From: Acanthochromis polyacanthus
Lineage: Eukaryota > Chordata > Actinopteri > Pomacentridae
Assembly: GCF_021347895.1 (NCBI RefSeq)
Contig: NC_067129.1
Span: forward strand, 31,905,690-31,969,689
Direction of reading: 5' to 3'
Length of the DNA stretch: 64,000 bases
Part shown: positions 21,266-31,690 of the stretch, one piece after another
How positions within the stretch are numbered: position 1 is the first letter of the stretch
Layout of the letters: the number at the start of each line of letters is the position of its first letter
Notes under the pieces: generated by a model
What the model saw: only the letters and a program-made list of their open reading frames with translations
Databases searched by the model: none
What the model was told of the DNA's origin: nothing
Position numbers and translations under genes: made by a program

Positions 21266-22748
21266 ACCTCAGACTGGTTCTTGTTGGGAGGACTGGATCA
21301 GGGAAGAGCTCCAGTGGAAACATGATACTGGGAAGACACGCCTTCAGTACTGGTGGTGCTGCTGCAGGTAACACTGGATATTTACTTTATGTGGAGCCAC
21401 CTTTTGTCCAGAATTGGTAACACCATTGTGTGCTTGGAAAAATATTGTTGATTCCAGATTTCATAGAAATTCAACTTTTTTTTCGCTATTTATGATTTAA
21501 GACATTCTGACTGTTTAATTCTGCACAGAAGACACGTCTGAGTTCTCTCTCGTTTTCATGGTTTTTATGTTGTCATAGAGGTGCAGGAGTTTATATTACA
21601 GTAAAAAAAAAAAGAGCTAACGGTGTAGAAAAAAGAATAGTCAGAAATTACTTAAAGTTCAGAGGATTAGAATAAAATTTTTATTTAAACTATGTTTCTT
21701 CTCCTCAGGAAACACTCTTTGCTATCTGCAGAATGAGAAGGTGTCCAACTGGGAGGTGACCATCGTCGACACTCCTGGACTCTCAGAAATAACTGAAGAG
21801 AATGCATCCGAATGCATCGATCTGTTGGACCGGGGGCCCCATGCCTTCCTGCTGGTCATCAAGGTGGGGACCCTCATTGCTGAACAACAAAACACTGTGA
21901 GGCAGATGGAGGAGATCTTTGGAAATGATGTCTGGAGGCACACCTTCATAGTCCTAATCTACGACAACCAGTCAGAGTTTGTCCTGAACAGAACCAACGC
22001 CGAGTTGCAGAGAATCCTAAATGATAGAGTGAAAGACAGATTCTACGCCCTCAAACACAACGGCAGTGACGACAACCAAGTCTGGGATCTGCTGGATGCT
22101 GTGGCCAAGATGGTTGTAACAAATGGAGGGCAGGTCTTCTCACTGCATGGGAACCAGCCGACCAGACGACGAGGCAGGTTGTCCTCTGCCCGCCGCATGT
22201 TGAATAGACAGTGGCGAGGCCAAACGTCTCCATCATCCGGTCTTCATTCCGACACCACCACTCTGATTATTGGCGACACAGTCATTAGGAACCTTCCTTT
22301 CTACGAGGCAAAAATACACAGTTTGTCAGGCGCCACGGTCTCCATTATCCACAATAAACTCCAAGATCTGCTGCCTTCCCTCCCATCCATCCAGAGAGTC
22401 ATCATCCACGTGGGAGGATCTGACATCATCAATCAACAGTCAGAGTACACCAAAGATGACTTCATCAAACTTTTTGACTTTTTAAAACAATGTGGCAAAG
22501 TTGTGTTTATCTCAGGTCCCATTCCCCCTCTGAATCGTGGCAGTTGTTGGTTCTCCAGAACCTTGAGCCTCCATGATTGGCTCAAGCAGATCTGCAAGAG
22601 GCAGCCTTTAGGATACATCGACAATTTCAAAGTGTTCTGGAATCGCTGGTATTGGTTTGCTCCAAACGGATTGTATCTAAATAAACGTGGCTCATACAAG
22701 CTAGCTGCTAACATGAAGCGCACTCTACGGTCTAGTGTACATGGCTGA
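21266..22748 (+). CDS. Copy 1 exons E and F: AIG1 GTPase fused to LINE-derived domain
   Basis: Exon E (21266-21367, phase 1/1) encodes LRLVLVGRTGSGKSSSGN, the P-loop (G1) of AIG1/GIMAP GTPases. Exon F starts at 21709 after CTCCTCAG: GNT fits the G2 threonine, VTIVDTPGL is G3, and FIVLIYDNQSE stands at G4 with the usual T changed to I. The GTPase part ends around NGGQVFS near 22142, the normal AIG1 end. The frame then continues without a stop for about 200 codons into sequence typical of LINE ORF1: an SGNH-hydrolase/esterase-like domain. Its catalytic blocks are altered: GDT for GDS (22272-22280), GGSD where N is expected, and NGLY for the D..H block. GIMAPs are GTP-binding proteins of lymphocyte survival and immunity in vertebrates. 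With exons A-D the predicted product is 709 residues. Confidence 0.65.
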
Positions 22749-23622
22749 GTGTTTACACTTTGGACCTTTTCTTCTACAGTTTCTAGCCCTGGTGCCCCCT
22801 GCTGTCCTCTCCCAGCTACAACACCTGTTATCTCACTGCAGATGTTGTCCTGAATACTTTCACGAACTAACTTCCATCAAAACGGTGCTTCTAAATGTTA
22901 GTTCTACTTCGACTCAGACCTTTAGTCTTAATAATTTTATCTTTACCACCGCCCTCAACATTTTACTTTTGTTACCTGGTTGGAACGTGGTGAATACAGC
23001 CAGCATTTGGATCTTTGCCCACTAAATTACAAGTTTTTATCATTAATTGTTTTAAACTTTGACAGGACCTTAACTTGTGGAGGTTTGAACTTCCGGACTC
23101 CAAAGCCATTGATGGTGAATTTTTTAGCACTACAGACACTTTAAATTTCACACAGCTCTACTCACAACTATGGCTGTGGTTTGGATTGGGTTTTTACATC
23201 GGGGTGACAATCGCTGACTTGGACGTAGATCCAGATCCAACTACCCACACCTTTTTAAGATACCTTCGAGCACCTAAAGCACAACCCCTTCAATCAAACC
23301 CTCAACAATTAATCTGTGACTTTAACTCAATCTGTGGACATATCCTGGACAATGTCGCACCACTGAGAGTGACAAAACCAAGAGCTAAACCCCAGCTTTG
23401 GTTTATAGACCTCATCCACGCTCTTTGGCAGCCACGATGAAAAGCTAAACACAAACAGACAAAAGACGGGTTACAAGCTTTATATTCCGAAGGTCATCTG
23501 GTACTTTACAGACGTTTAGTAAAAGCTGCAAGAGCTAGTTAACTTTCTACTATCATTTAGAACTACTGTATATAGCCCAAAAGCCTTATTTCACACAATC
23601 AAACAAAGTCCAGGGTTCTAGA
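22145..23622 (+). mobile_element. LINE fragment: ORF1 end and ORF2 start (L2/Rex-like)
   Basis: After the GTPase the sequence resembles the C-terminal esterase-like part of ORF1 (22145-22748), then a broken ORF2 start whose later piece includes ICGHILDNVAPLRVTKPRAK (about 23325-23390). Stops and frameshifts break the ORF2 part, while the ORF1 part is open. Both element ends are missing. The normal gene end seen in copies 2 and 4 (the VDGA segment and 3' UTR) is absent, so the LINE has replaced it. Confidence 0.75.
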
Positions 23623-24116
23623 GGAGATAACTGTTATGATTCTCGAATTATTCTCCATTAATAGTTATTACACTGATACATCTGTTCTCCTTTCTTTGTT
23701 CATGTCAGCATTTCTGTTCTATTATCTTTATTTTTCTGTTATGTATTATCTATTTTTTTGTAGTTATTGCAACACAATATTTTTAAAGTCAAGCTTTAAC
23801 ATTTACTGTGCGGTACATTTAACATGAGATAGCTTCATTAAATGAGACATCATTAAAGCAGGATGGCATGAATCTGTCAAACATTCACTGTATCTGAGTG
23901 CTGAGGAAATCAGCTCAGGGACAAACAGAGTATTAATATTCACGTTCTGTAAAAGTAACACAGGCCTATGGAGTAGTGACAAATCACAAAAATAAATCTA
24001 TTGTGGTAATGGTTATTCATCTTTGAGATTAACATTGACTTTTAAATATGGTATTAATATGCTTATAGGTGTTGTACTGATCTGTTTAATATGAGAGTTT
24101 CAAACAGCATTCCTAC
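23623..24116. other. Duplicated AT-rich DNA, no gene seen
   Basis: The stretch from 23635 (TATGATTC...ATTCTCCATTAATA...ATACATCTGTTCTC) resembles 40083-40140 and, more distantly, the flanks of the tRNA-Val copies at 530 and 3240. It is therefore part of the segmental duplication. No coding or RNA feature is visible. Confidence 0.45.
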
Positions 24117-24590
24117 AGTGGAATTAGAGTGAATTAAAGATAGGTAAGACCAGATCAGAATGAAAGGATGAAAGGCCATATATCTTAGTGCCTATTAATA
24201 ACCAGTTGGTAAGCAGAAGTGTCTTTTTGACCTTAAGTTACAGTTGCTGAGTAAAGTGCCTTTTTGACCTTAAGCTAAGAATAGTGAAGAATATTGGGTA
24301 ATATGATTGCAAGACGGACAGTGACTGAGGGGAATTACGCAATGCAGGAGTGCTTAGCTTATACGATCATTGTTAGACTATAAATACTGGGTCAGGGCAA
24401 GTTTAGGCAGTTCGTTTCAGCTCGAACTGACTGCAACATCTGTTGTTGATCAGGGAAAGGTGTTTCAGGCCCAGAATTCTGTATTGTACATTCAATTCAA
24501 TCTTGATGTAATAAATACTCTTTGACCTAAGAAGAAGTCTTCTGACTACTTCATCAAAAGAACTGGGTGGAAATAGCCTGACACACACTC
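24117..24590 (+). repeat. Possible solo LTR
   Basis: It contains a TATA-like CTATAAATACTG (about 24378) and, about 130 bp later, an AATAAATAC polyadenylation-type signal (about 24509), with a TG start and CA end nearby. This promoter-then-polyA order over less than 500 bp is typical of a retroviral or ERV-like LTR. I find no clear target duplication, so the limits are uncertain. Confidence 0.3.
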
Positions 24591-24660
24591 TGATTTATTG
24601 TTTTAGAAGAGGCTCATTTCCAACGCTGTAAAAGAATATGAAAATACAAGTGGAAATATC

Positions 24661-25019
24661 CATCCATCCATCCTCTATACACCGCCTTATCCTCACTAGG
24701 GTCGTGGGGGTGCTGGAGTCTATCCCAGCTGACTCGGGCGAAGGCAGGGGACACCCTGGACAGGTCACCAGTCTGTCTCAGGGCTACATATACAGACAAA
24801 CAATCACTCACATTCACACCTACGGCAATTTAGAGTACTCAATTAAACTCGGCATGTTTTTGAACAGTGGGAGGAAGCCAGAGTACCCGGAGAAAACCCA
24901 CACATGCACAGGGAGAACATGCAAACTCCATGCAGAAAGATCCCAGGCCCAGGCTGGGATTTGAACCGGAGATCTTCTTGCTGCAAGGCGAAAGTGCTAA
25001 CTGCTACGTCACTGTGCAC
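24661..25019 (-). mobile_element. V-SINE-type SINE
   Basis: The reverse complement has the tRNA-like head (box B region GGTTCAAATCCC, box A TAGCAGTTAGCAC-like), the V-SINE core (GCATGTTCTCCCTGTGC), and ends in GGATGGATGG. It has the TTGCAGCAAGAAGATC segment missing from the 16.3 kb copy. A LINE 3' end in the same orientation follows directly (25083 on). Target duplications are not clear. Confidence 0.85.
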
Positions 25020-25082
25020 ACTGAGGTGGGGAGTCCCCCAACCAGCCGAGCCCCCAGTGAGGAGGACCCTCTGAGGAAACAC

Positions 25083-26360
25083 TGGATTCAAAATAAAATA
25101 AAATAATAAATTAGTAAATAAATAAATAAAGGGTGGAAAGTTGAAAGAGCAAAAATATATAAGATATAAAGTAAGTAAGAACAAAAGAAGAATGAAAAGG
25201 TTATTTAAAAGCCTGATTAAAAAGGTGAGTCTTTAACTTTCTTTTAAAAACATCAACAGTCTCTGCAGTCCTGAGGCTCTCCGGCAGGCTGTTCTACAGA
25301 CGGAGGCCGTAGTGGCTAAATGCCGCCTCGCCCTGGGTTTTTTCCTTGCTTGTGGTATGGATAAAAGGCCGCTGCCAGAGGACCTCAGGGTCCGCGAGGG
25401 TCGATATGGTGAAAGAAGATCAGACAAATAAGAAGGCGCAAGGCCATTAAGACTTTTAAAAACTAGTGAAAGAACCTTAAAATCGATCCTGAAGCGGACA
25501 GGGAGCCAATGCAGCGACTTTAAAACTGGTGTAATGTGTTCCCGCCCTCTGGTCCTCATTAGCACGCCTGCGGCTGAGTTTTGTAATAACTATAGATTTA
25601 AAATGCTCTTTTTGGGAAGACCAGAGAGCAGGGCATTACAATAGTCTAAAGGAGAAGAGATAAAAGCATGCATCAGCACCTCCATGCTGGCCTGAGAGAG
25701 AAATGGACGGATTCTGGCTATGTTCTTAAGATAGTCAAAACCTATCTTTGCTATATGTTTAACATTTGGGATAAAATTCAGCTCAGAGTCAAAAATAATA
25801 CCCAGGTTTTTTTTGTTTTTTTTGTTTTTTTTTTTTTACAGATTATGCTAGTTTAAAATCTTGTAATTCTGATAAAAGTTTCTCTCTCTGGCCTTCAGGA
25901 CCTGTAACTAAAACCTCAGTTTTGTCCTGTTGAGCTGTAGGAAGCTCGCTGCCATCCATGATTTAATGTCTAAAATACAGTTTAAAGGGTATCTATTGGC
26001 CCTGTGTCATCAGCAGACACGGCAATGCACAGCTGTGTGTCATCAGCGTAGCTATGGAAACTGATGCCGTGCCTCCTGATGACGTCCCCAAGAGGAAGTA
26101 TATAAAGATTAAAAAGAATGGGACCTAAAATTGACCCTTGGGGAACCCCACACCTAATTTCATGGGTTCCTGAGGAACACGTATCAATACTTACATAAAA
26201 ACATCAGTCTGTGAGATAAGAATTAAACCAGTTAAAAACAGTACCAGAGAGGCTGACCAGGTGTCTGAGTCTGTTTAATAAAATGTGATCTACTGTATCA
26301 AAAGCAGCACTTAGATCCAGTAGAACAACACTGAGTTTAAAAGGCCAATGTCGACTTCAT
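25083..26360 (-). mobile_element. L2/Rex1-like LINE, 5'-truncated
   Basis: On the minus strand, from right to left, reverse transcriptase pieces are visible: the DTVDH segment near 26300, the PQGS...[14 protein letters not shown] region near 26110-26150, and SYADDTQLC near 26030. A C-terminal frame follows at 25233-25565, with HITPVLKSLHWLPVRFRIDF and LAPSYLSDLLSPY. The left end has A/T-rich triplet and tetramer repeats, as at LINE 3' termini. Several frameshifts and a poly-T expansion near 25806-25838 show it is dead. Confidence 0.8.
25233..25565 (-). pseudogene. LINE reverse transcriptase C-terminal remnant
   Basis: This open stretch of 110 codons starts MLMRTRGREHITPVLKS and contains the HWLPVRFRI motif and LNGLAPSYLSDLL, which mark the region downstream of the RT domain in L2/Rex-type LINEs. 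The end is frameshifted (the basic RKKPRARRH stretch). It belongs to the LINE at 25083-26360. Confidence 0.75.
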
Positions 26361-26589
26361 ACTAACAGCCTTTGTCAGTGAGAAAAATGTATAAAGTTTT
26401 TTTTTTTTTTTTTTCAAATTTTGTGTCTACATGAATGTTAAGTTTCCTAAAGGAGGGGTTAAGTGCTGTTTTTCATTTGTTTGACGAACGACCTTATGTT
26501 TTGTCAATCAGAAAATGCGGTCTCAGACATTTGTGGTTGTTGAATGCCATCTAGTGATACTTGAACTTAAAAGCAGAAAGATGGATGTG

Positions 26590-27103
26590 GAGAACCCAGA
26601 ACATGTTTCAGATTGGTTGCTGTTTCTCAGTTTGTATTTTCAAGAAGTAAGGTTTCAAGTTTGATACCAGCTTTCTTCTTTGCAAGTGTTGAAAATAACT
26701 GCAGAGAGACACCAAATAATCACAAAGAGACAGAAAATGGACAAAAAGAGACACTGAATTACTACAAGCAGACACAAATAACTACAGAGCAGCCCAAAGT
26801 AGCCACAAAGAGACACTAAAATACTACAGAGACACACAAAATAAAATATAATTATTGTAATATTATATAACATTAATATATGTAATATTATATAATACAA
26901 AATAACCACGGATAATAACAAAATGCTGGCAGGCTGTTCTAAACAGAAAAGGTCCTTGTACAAGATTCTTTTGAGACACTGATATTTAGAAAATAATCAG
27001 CTTCAATGGAGAGAAGAAGTTTGTCTTCTATCTCAAAAAACAAATACATTCAGCATTATACTGTAAAGTCGGGAACATCTTCATTGTTTTAAAGTGTTTA
27101 GAA
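26590..27103 (+). promoter_or_regulatory. 5' flank of gene copy 2 with minisatellite
   Basis: The block GGAGAACCCAGAACA...CAAGAAGTAA(A/G)GTTTCA and TTTGATACCAGCTT matches 41494-41600 upstream of copies 3 and 4. It is followed by the AGAGACAC/ACAAAATAAC minisatellite (26697-26860). At 27060-27103 comes the GAACATCTTCATTG...GTGTTTAGAA promoter block, which is cut off by a hAT-like element at 27104. The rest of the promoter and exons A and B are missing. Confidence 0.55.
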
Positions 27104-27219
27104 CAGGGCCGTTCCTGACTCATTTGGCACCCTAGGCAAGACCCTCCCACGGCCCCCGCCCAAAAAAAGATATTTAAAAAAATACGTATAAACTCACTTT
27201 AACTAACTACTCATGGAGC

Positions 27220-27720
27220 TTAAGAATGGAGGGAGCATTCTTCCAGTCTGTGACAACTTCTCTGTTCAGTTTGAATTCTTTGACTGAAAAAAAGTTTACA
27301 ACAAAAACAGTGCAAACTGTCTGTTTCTCTTGAGTACATCAGCCAGCTTCTTTGTATTTTTTGTCCATTAGTTAACTGTCTGGTGAAATAATCCTGCTGA
27401 CACCTTCTACCATCGCTATTTTTGGGAAAAGTGAAATTGTTTTCTAATTGGAATGGTCCCCTTTGAATAAACTCTGTTCTAAGTTTGTCAGATAAAACAG
27501 ATGGCCAGTCTGCCGGGTCTATTGCTGGAGCTGATATATCCTGAAGCTGTCCTGAAGTGAATAGGACAGGTTGTCTTACCTCTTTGAAGCCAGGCAGCAC
27601 TGGGGTGGGGATAGAGGAAGGTGTACCTATTTGATTAACAGGCTGGTCTGATGTAGAGGGGACTGTGGGTATGTTTTCACTGCTTCCAGGTTGGGTGTCA
27701 GAGAGTCCTCCATCACTGGG
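27220..27720 (-). pseudogene. hAT/ZMYM1-like transposase N-terminal fragment
   Basis: The frame includes DPADWPSVLSDKLRTEFIQRG, FPKNSDGRRCQQDYFTRQL, NGQKIQRSWLMYSRETDS and LHCFCCKLF, which is the TTF-type zinc-finger region of ZMYM1-like hAT proteins. The listed open part starts at 27600, but the frame reads further upstream to the solo LTR at 27725. After CFCCKLFF the frame runs into unrelated sequence, so the dimerisation and catalytic parts are lost. Confidence 0.7.
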
Positions 27721-27724
27721 TACC

Positions 27725-28408
27725 TGTCACGCAATCAAGACCGGACTCGAGCAGAGAACCACCACCAAGGCCAAGATGCAGTTTAAAAGGTTTATTGTAG
27801 GAGGATGAGTGGAATCTGATGGCAGGGGAAGCCGGAGTTTGTCAGAGAAGAATGAGGAGGGGTGCCGGGTGGGCGACGTTCTCACCGGGGACTCGACGGC
27901 TGTTGGTTCGAGGAGGGGAGGCAGAGTGCGGCGCCGGTTGTTTTTTAGATCCCCGGTGGCAGGAGTCGGCAAGGAGTGAGGATTTGGCTGTAGACTGGGC
28001 AGACGAGGAGAACTCAGGTGCTGACAGATGAGCCTGGAGAATGACAGGGTCCAGGAGGGAGAACCAAGGAGAGCAGTTTGCAGGAGTCCGAGCAGCGGGT
28101 TCTGGAGAAACAGGGAAACAGGATTAGCAAAACTTCTTTCCAGCAGCAGAGCAAAAGGGCAGGTGAAAAAACTGACATGTAAGTCAAATCAAACAATCTG
28201 GCGACGTGTTGCTGGAGAGCCGGAGTCTTTATGGTTGGTGTGTAATTGGGAGAATGATTGTCAGCTGCTCAGACTCTGCCGGAGGTGACTGATTACCTGA
28301 CCAGATTCAGCTGCTCCTCGTCAGCTCTGCTGACAGGAGAGGGAGAAAAAGGCATGAAGAGAGTTAGAATCATTTAACGTAGCAGTGTATGAGGGAAGGG
28401 TCCTGACA
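27725..28408 (-). mobile_element. Solo LTR of an LTR retrotransposon
   Basis: A 684 bp unit has TGTCACGC and CCTGACA ends (TG...CA with inverted TGTCA) and is flanked by a perfect 5 bp duplication GTACC (27720-27724 and 28409-28413). On the minus strand an AATAAACC polyadenylation-type signal lies near 27790. It has no internal region, so it arose by LTR-LTR recombination. It interrupts the hAT-like element. Confidence 0.85.
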
Positions 28409-29777
28409 GTACCAAGGTGGATGTGGAGGCTGCTGTTGATCCAGTAGTGGCAGGAGTGGAAGATAAATATTTCAGAAGTGAATCTAAAAAGAGACAGTAA
28501 GGTCATTGATTAACTGGGTGTTTACATGGGAAGGTAAATACATGGTAACACCTGACATAATAACATCCCTGACCTAGGACATCCGAAACACAGCAGCAAG
28601 CTAATGTCAATACAAACATCTCAAAATTGTAACATGTAAATAATTACTGTATGTGGAACAACAGCTTCAGTACACCTGTTCTAATTAAATGTGATACACT
28701 GGTAATGGCGTGTCTAATAAAGACGGTGTAATCCCCTCCTGTTGTACGGCCGTCTGGGACGCATGGAGTCATGTTTCCATTCATATAAATATGTAAATAT
28801 TCTTAAACTTGTGTTTAAGTTGATCATTTATTTTAATGGCTTAAAATAAATTGAAGCCAGTTAGTGAAGTTCAATGACGGTAGCATCGCCTACACACAGG
28901 CAACGGTACGAGACTGTCAGTGCGTCAGAGCACAAACTTTAAAAGAAACGATTTCTATCAACAATGTCATCACTACGTGCATTTCGTACGTCACTGTCTT
29001 TGATACATTCTTCAACATAGAAGTAACTTTATCATATTGAAAGTGAGCTAACAAAGCAGCACTAACAGTACTGTCACTACGAGGGCTAACGTTAGCCCAT
29101 TAGCATTACGAGCTAGCCGATACGCGGTTGTGTGTTCATGCAGTTTCTAACAAAATATTTCATGACCCCATACCTCGACTTCTTTCTTGCTTCTCCTCAT
29201 CTTCTTTACGCTTTTTTTCTGAAATGAGCTCCAGAGGGCTTTTGCCTCTTCATTTTGGAAGTTCGGTGTATCCGGCACTGTCAACACGGATCTACCGGTG
29301 CCTATTTTCTTCTTCTTAATCTAAAAAAACAAAACAAAACAAAACCCTGCGGTGCCGCCCCCCCGCTGGCTTGCGCCCCTAGCATTTGACTATTCTGCCT
29401 ATAGGGCCGCACGGCCCTGGTGCCAAGTGAAAGCTCCGACCCAGGGTGTGCATTTCCATCTGACAATGGTTGTGGTGAGTTTGAAAACTTGTTTGCTTGT
29501 TTAACCCTGTGATTATCATATTTAATAAATATCTGCAAGTGGGGGCGGTTGTTTTGTTTTGACGAGTGGATGTCTTTGAATAACTACACACTATCATACC
29601 AAATTTACTAATGGTACAATTTGCCATGAGTAAAACACTCTGTCAGGAAAATGTGCATTATTCCTGATATAATAATACCAAATCCAGTTAGAATATGGGA
29701 TGCCAGATGAATTTCAGTACTTTCGGAACAACATTTTGAAGCTGTTCGGCCTTATCTTAGCAATACCTCAGTCGGGA

Positions 29778-31253
29778 TTGTGGGGAATATTCATTTTACA
29801 TATCTATTAAACTGTCATGTTTTTATTGCTTTTTGCTTATTACTTATAATCATTTTATTACTCTTTTGCTTATCAATTACAATCATCATTTTATTACTTT
29901 TTACTTATTACTTACAATCATCATTTTAATTACTTTTTACTTATTACTTATGATCATCATTTTATTACTTTTTACTCATTACTTACAATCATCATTTTAA
30001 TTACTCTTTTACTTATTACTTATATTCATCATTAACCTTCATTTGATCATATTATGTGTTAATCATATATTAATGTGCTTGCAAATTGTATTAACCCTAT
30101 AATCAAATATATTAAAGTGCTTATGAATGCATGTTTGAATTCTAGCTCTTAACCGGGAGAGAAAGTGTTGATCTAAGCAGGTTGTGCAAGTTTCAACGTC
30201 TAAACCTAAGGAAAGTGAGTTTAAGGTAAATGCTTCATGCTCCACTTGACTAAAAGGCTTGCGGTTGCATCTGACCTTTCAAGAGCTGAGGGGAAAACTT
30301 TTCTCCCTCGCTTCAAACTGACAAACTGAAATAAGAATAGCATCTAGGATGGCAGTTTAGCGTGGTCAGGTGACAGCTTTTAAATTAAAAGTAAAGAACA
30401 TCCATTAAAACTGTGATACCAGGAAGAAAGAGGGGGGTCTGCGGTTACAGAGATGCGCAGGTTGTCACGTACGCGCAGAAAGACAGAGAGAGGGTGAAAA
30501 GTTCAAACAGCAGCTAGATGTTTAAACAAGAATAAAAGTTATTGAACCATAAAACAATGTTGAGAATTAAGATTAAAATATTAAGCTTCATGAGAAAATA
30601 CTATAGAGGAATCTAAATTAGCAATGTATTAAATTAACAATAAAATGGGGAAGAACATGGAAATCTTATATTAATTAATAAGGATTAAAGTAAATCAATA
30701 AAGGGATGGGATCATTCAAATCTGCCATATAGGTGTGATTAAATTATTAAAATATTGTTCAAAGTTAAGTTGAATAAAACTGAATCAGTAAATTGTTTAA
30801 TTCAACACCAAATGGAACAGAAATCTGCAGATTTCAGCAAAACTGAGCTCTTAAAAAACTGTGCAAAGGTCACAGGGAGCGGCCACATACACACACATTC
30901 AGAGACACCTTCTGCAGGAGGAAGACGGCGGTGATTGGACGAAGACCCAAGACATCCGGGAAGGCCTCTCTTGGTGGGGGCCAATCAGAAGACTGCAAAT
31001 TCTTAGTTAAAAACTCATGTATTAGCTTAGAAATTCATTCTTTCTTGTGATTACAGCTGCATGCAGAAGAATCATTGTCTTAGCCTTAGCAATTCTACTG
31101 TCAGCATTGAGCAAGATAGAATCTGCATGCATGCATATTCTGTTCATCCTTTGCATTTTTTACTAAATATTCTTAACTGAATATTTTGACTCTGAGTCTT
31201 CCTTGCATCGTGTTTTTTCCTCATTAGCAGTAACAAAAGAATCCGCTCTGACA
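29778..31253. repeat. Unclassified LTR-like repeat, long copy
   Basis: It begins near TGGGGAATATTC and ends near AGAATCCGCTCTGACA, which matches the shorter repeat at 10015-10341. It is AT-rich with a minisatellite at the start, paired CCAAT-like boxes (GTGATTGGAC and GGGGCCAATCAG) near 30930-30990, and no protein frame. Directly after it the sequence becomes intron B-C of the gene family, so it sits where exons A and B of copy 2 should lie. Family and strand are not certain. Confidence 0.35.
29819..30031. repeat. Minisatellite of about 36 bp units
   Basis: About six units follow the pattern TTTTATTACTTTTTACTTAT plus TACTTACAATCATCA, with small length differences. Confidence 0.85.
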
Positions 31254-31335
31254 CTCAGAACCAGAACATGAATGGTAGGAGAATCTACAGAATTTAAGAA
31301 AACTCTCTTTACTTGAGTTGCGCAGTTCATTACAG

Positions 31336-31670
31336 GGATCCTTATCTTACATCGGAATTCCGTTCCTACAGCGCGATGTATTTCGATTTTCGCCCAAAGT
31401 TGGAACTCATATACTGTGACGTATGTGCCATACAACCGGCGAATCTAAACAAAGCCATCTTCCTCGTATAGGGGCGCGTGACGACGTACTCATCCGCTCG
31501 CTCGTCAGTTAGCTCCTGCACATTGTTTTAATGTCGCAAACAACGTACGTCGGAATGATAGAACAAGACTTTGTTAATAAATTTATGGGACATGGCGACT
31601 TAACCACGAAATGCCGTAGGCCGAGGACGTCATATACCGAGGACCTACTGTCTAATATTTATATTCGTTG
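31336..31670. mobile_element. Unclassified insertion in intron B-C of copy 2
   Basis: The flanks TTGAGTTGCGCAGTTCATTA and TTGGCTTTCTCATCAG are contiguous in the paralogous introns of copies 1 (14750-14805) and 4 (48255-48312) but separated here by about 335 bp. The insert begins with an ATCCTTATCTTACATCGG segment. It holds an open frame starting at 31531 (MSQTTYVGMIEQDFVNKF) that runs into the exon. I do not recognise the family and see no clear terminal repeats. Confidence 0.5.
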
Positions 31671-31690
31671 TGACTTGGCTTTCTCATCAG

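Larger units (their letters stand above)
27104..29419 (-). mobile_element. hAT-like element with a ZMYM-type N-terminal ORF
   Basis: The ends CAGGGCCG and CGGCCCTG are inverted repeats of the hAT type (CAGGG). No matching 8 bp duplication is visible, consistent with a deletion on the right that also removed exons A and B of gene copy 2. The minus strand carries pieces of a transposase N-terminus (27220-27720, continuing past the solo LTR to about 28490, and near 29150-29310). No catalytic core is seen. A solo LTR is inserted at 27725-28408. Confidence 0.65.

Noticed and set aside
27819..28288. Two plus-strand frames of 70 and 86 codons
   Set aside because: They lie wholly inside a solo LTR on the opposite strand and show no protein family features.
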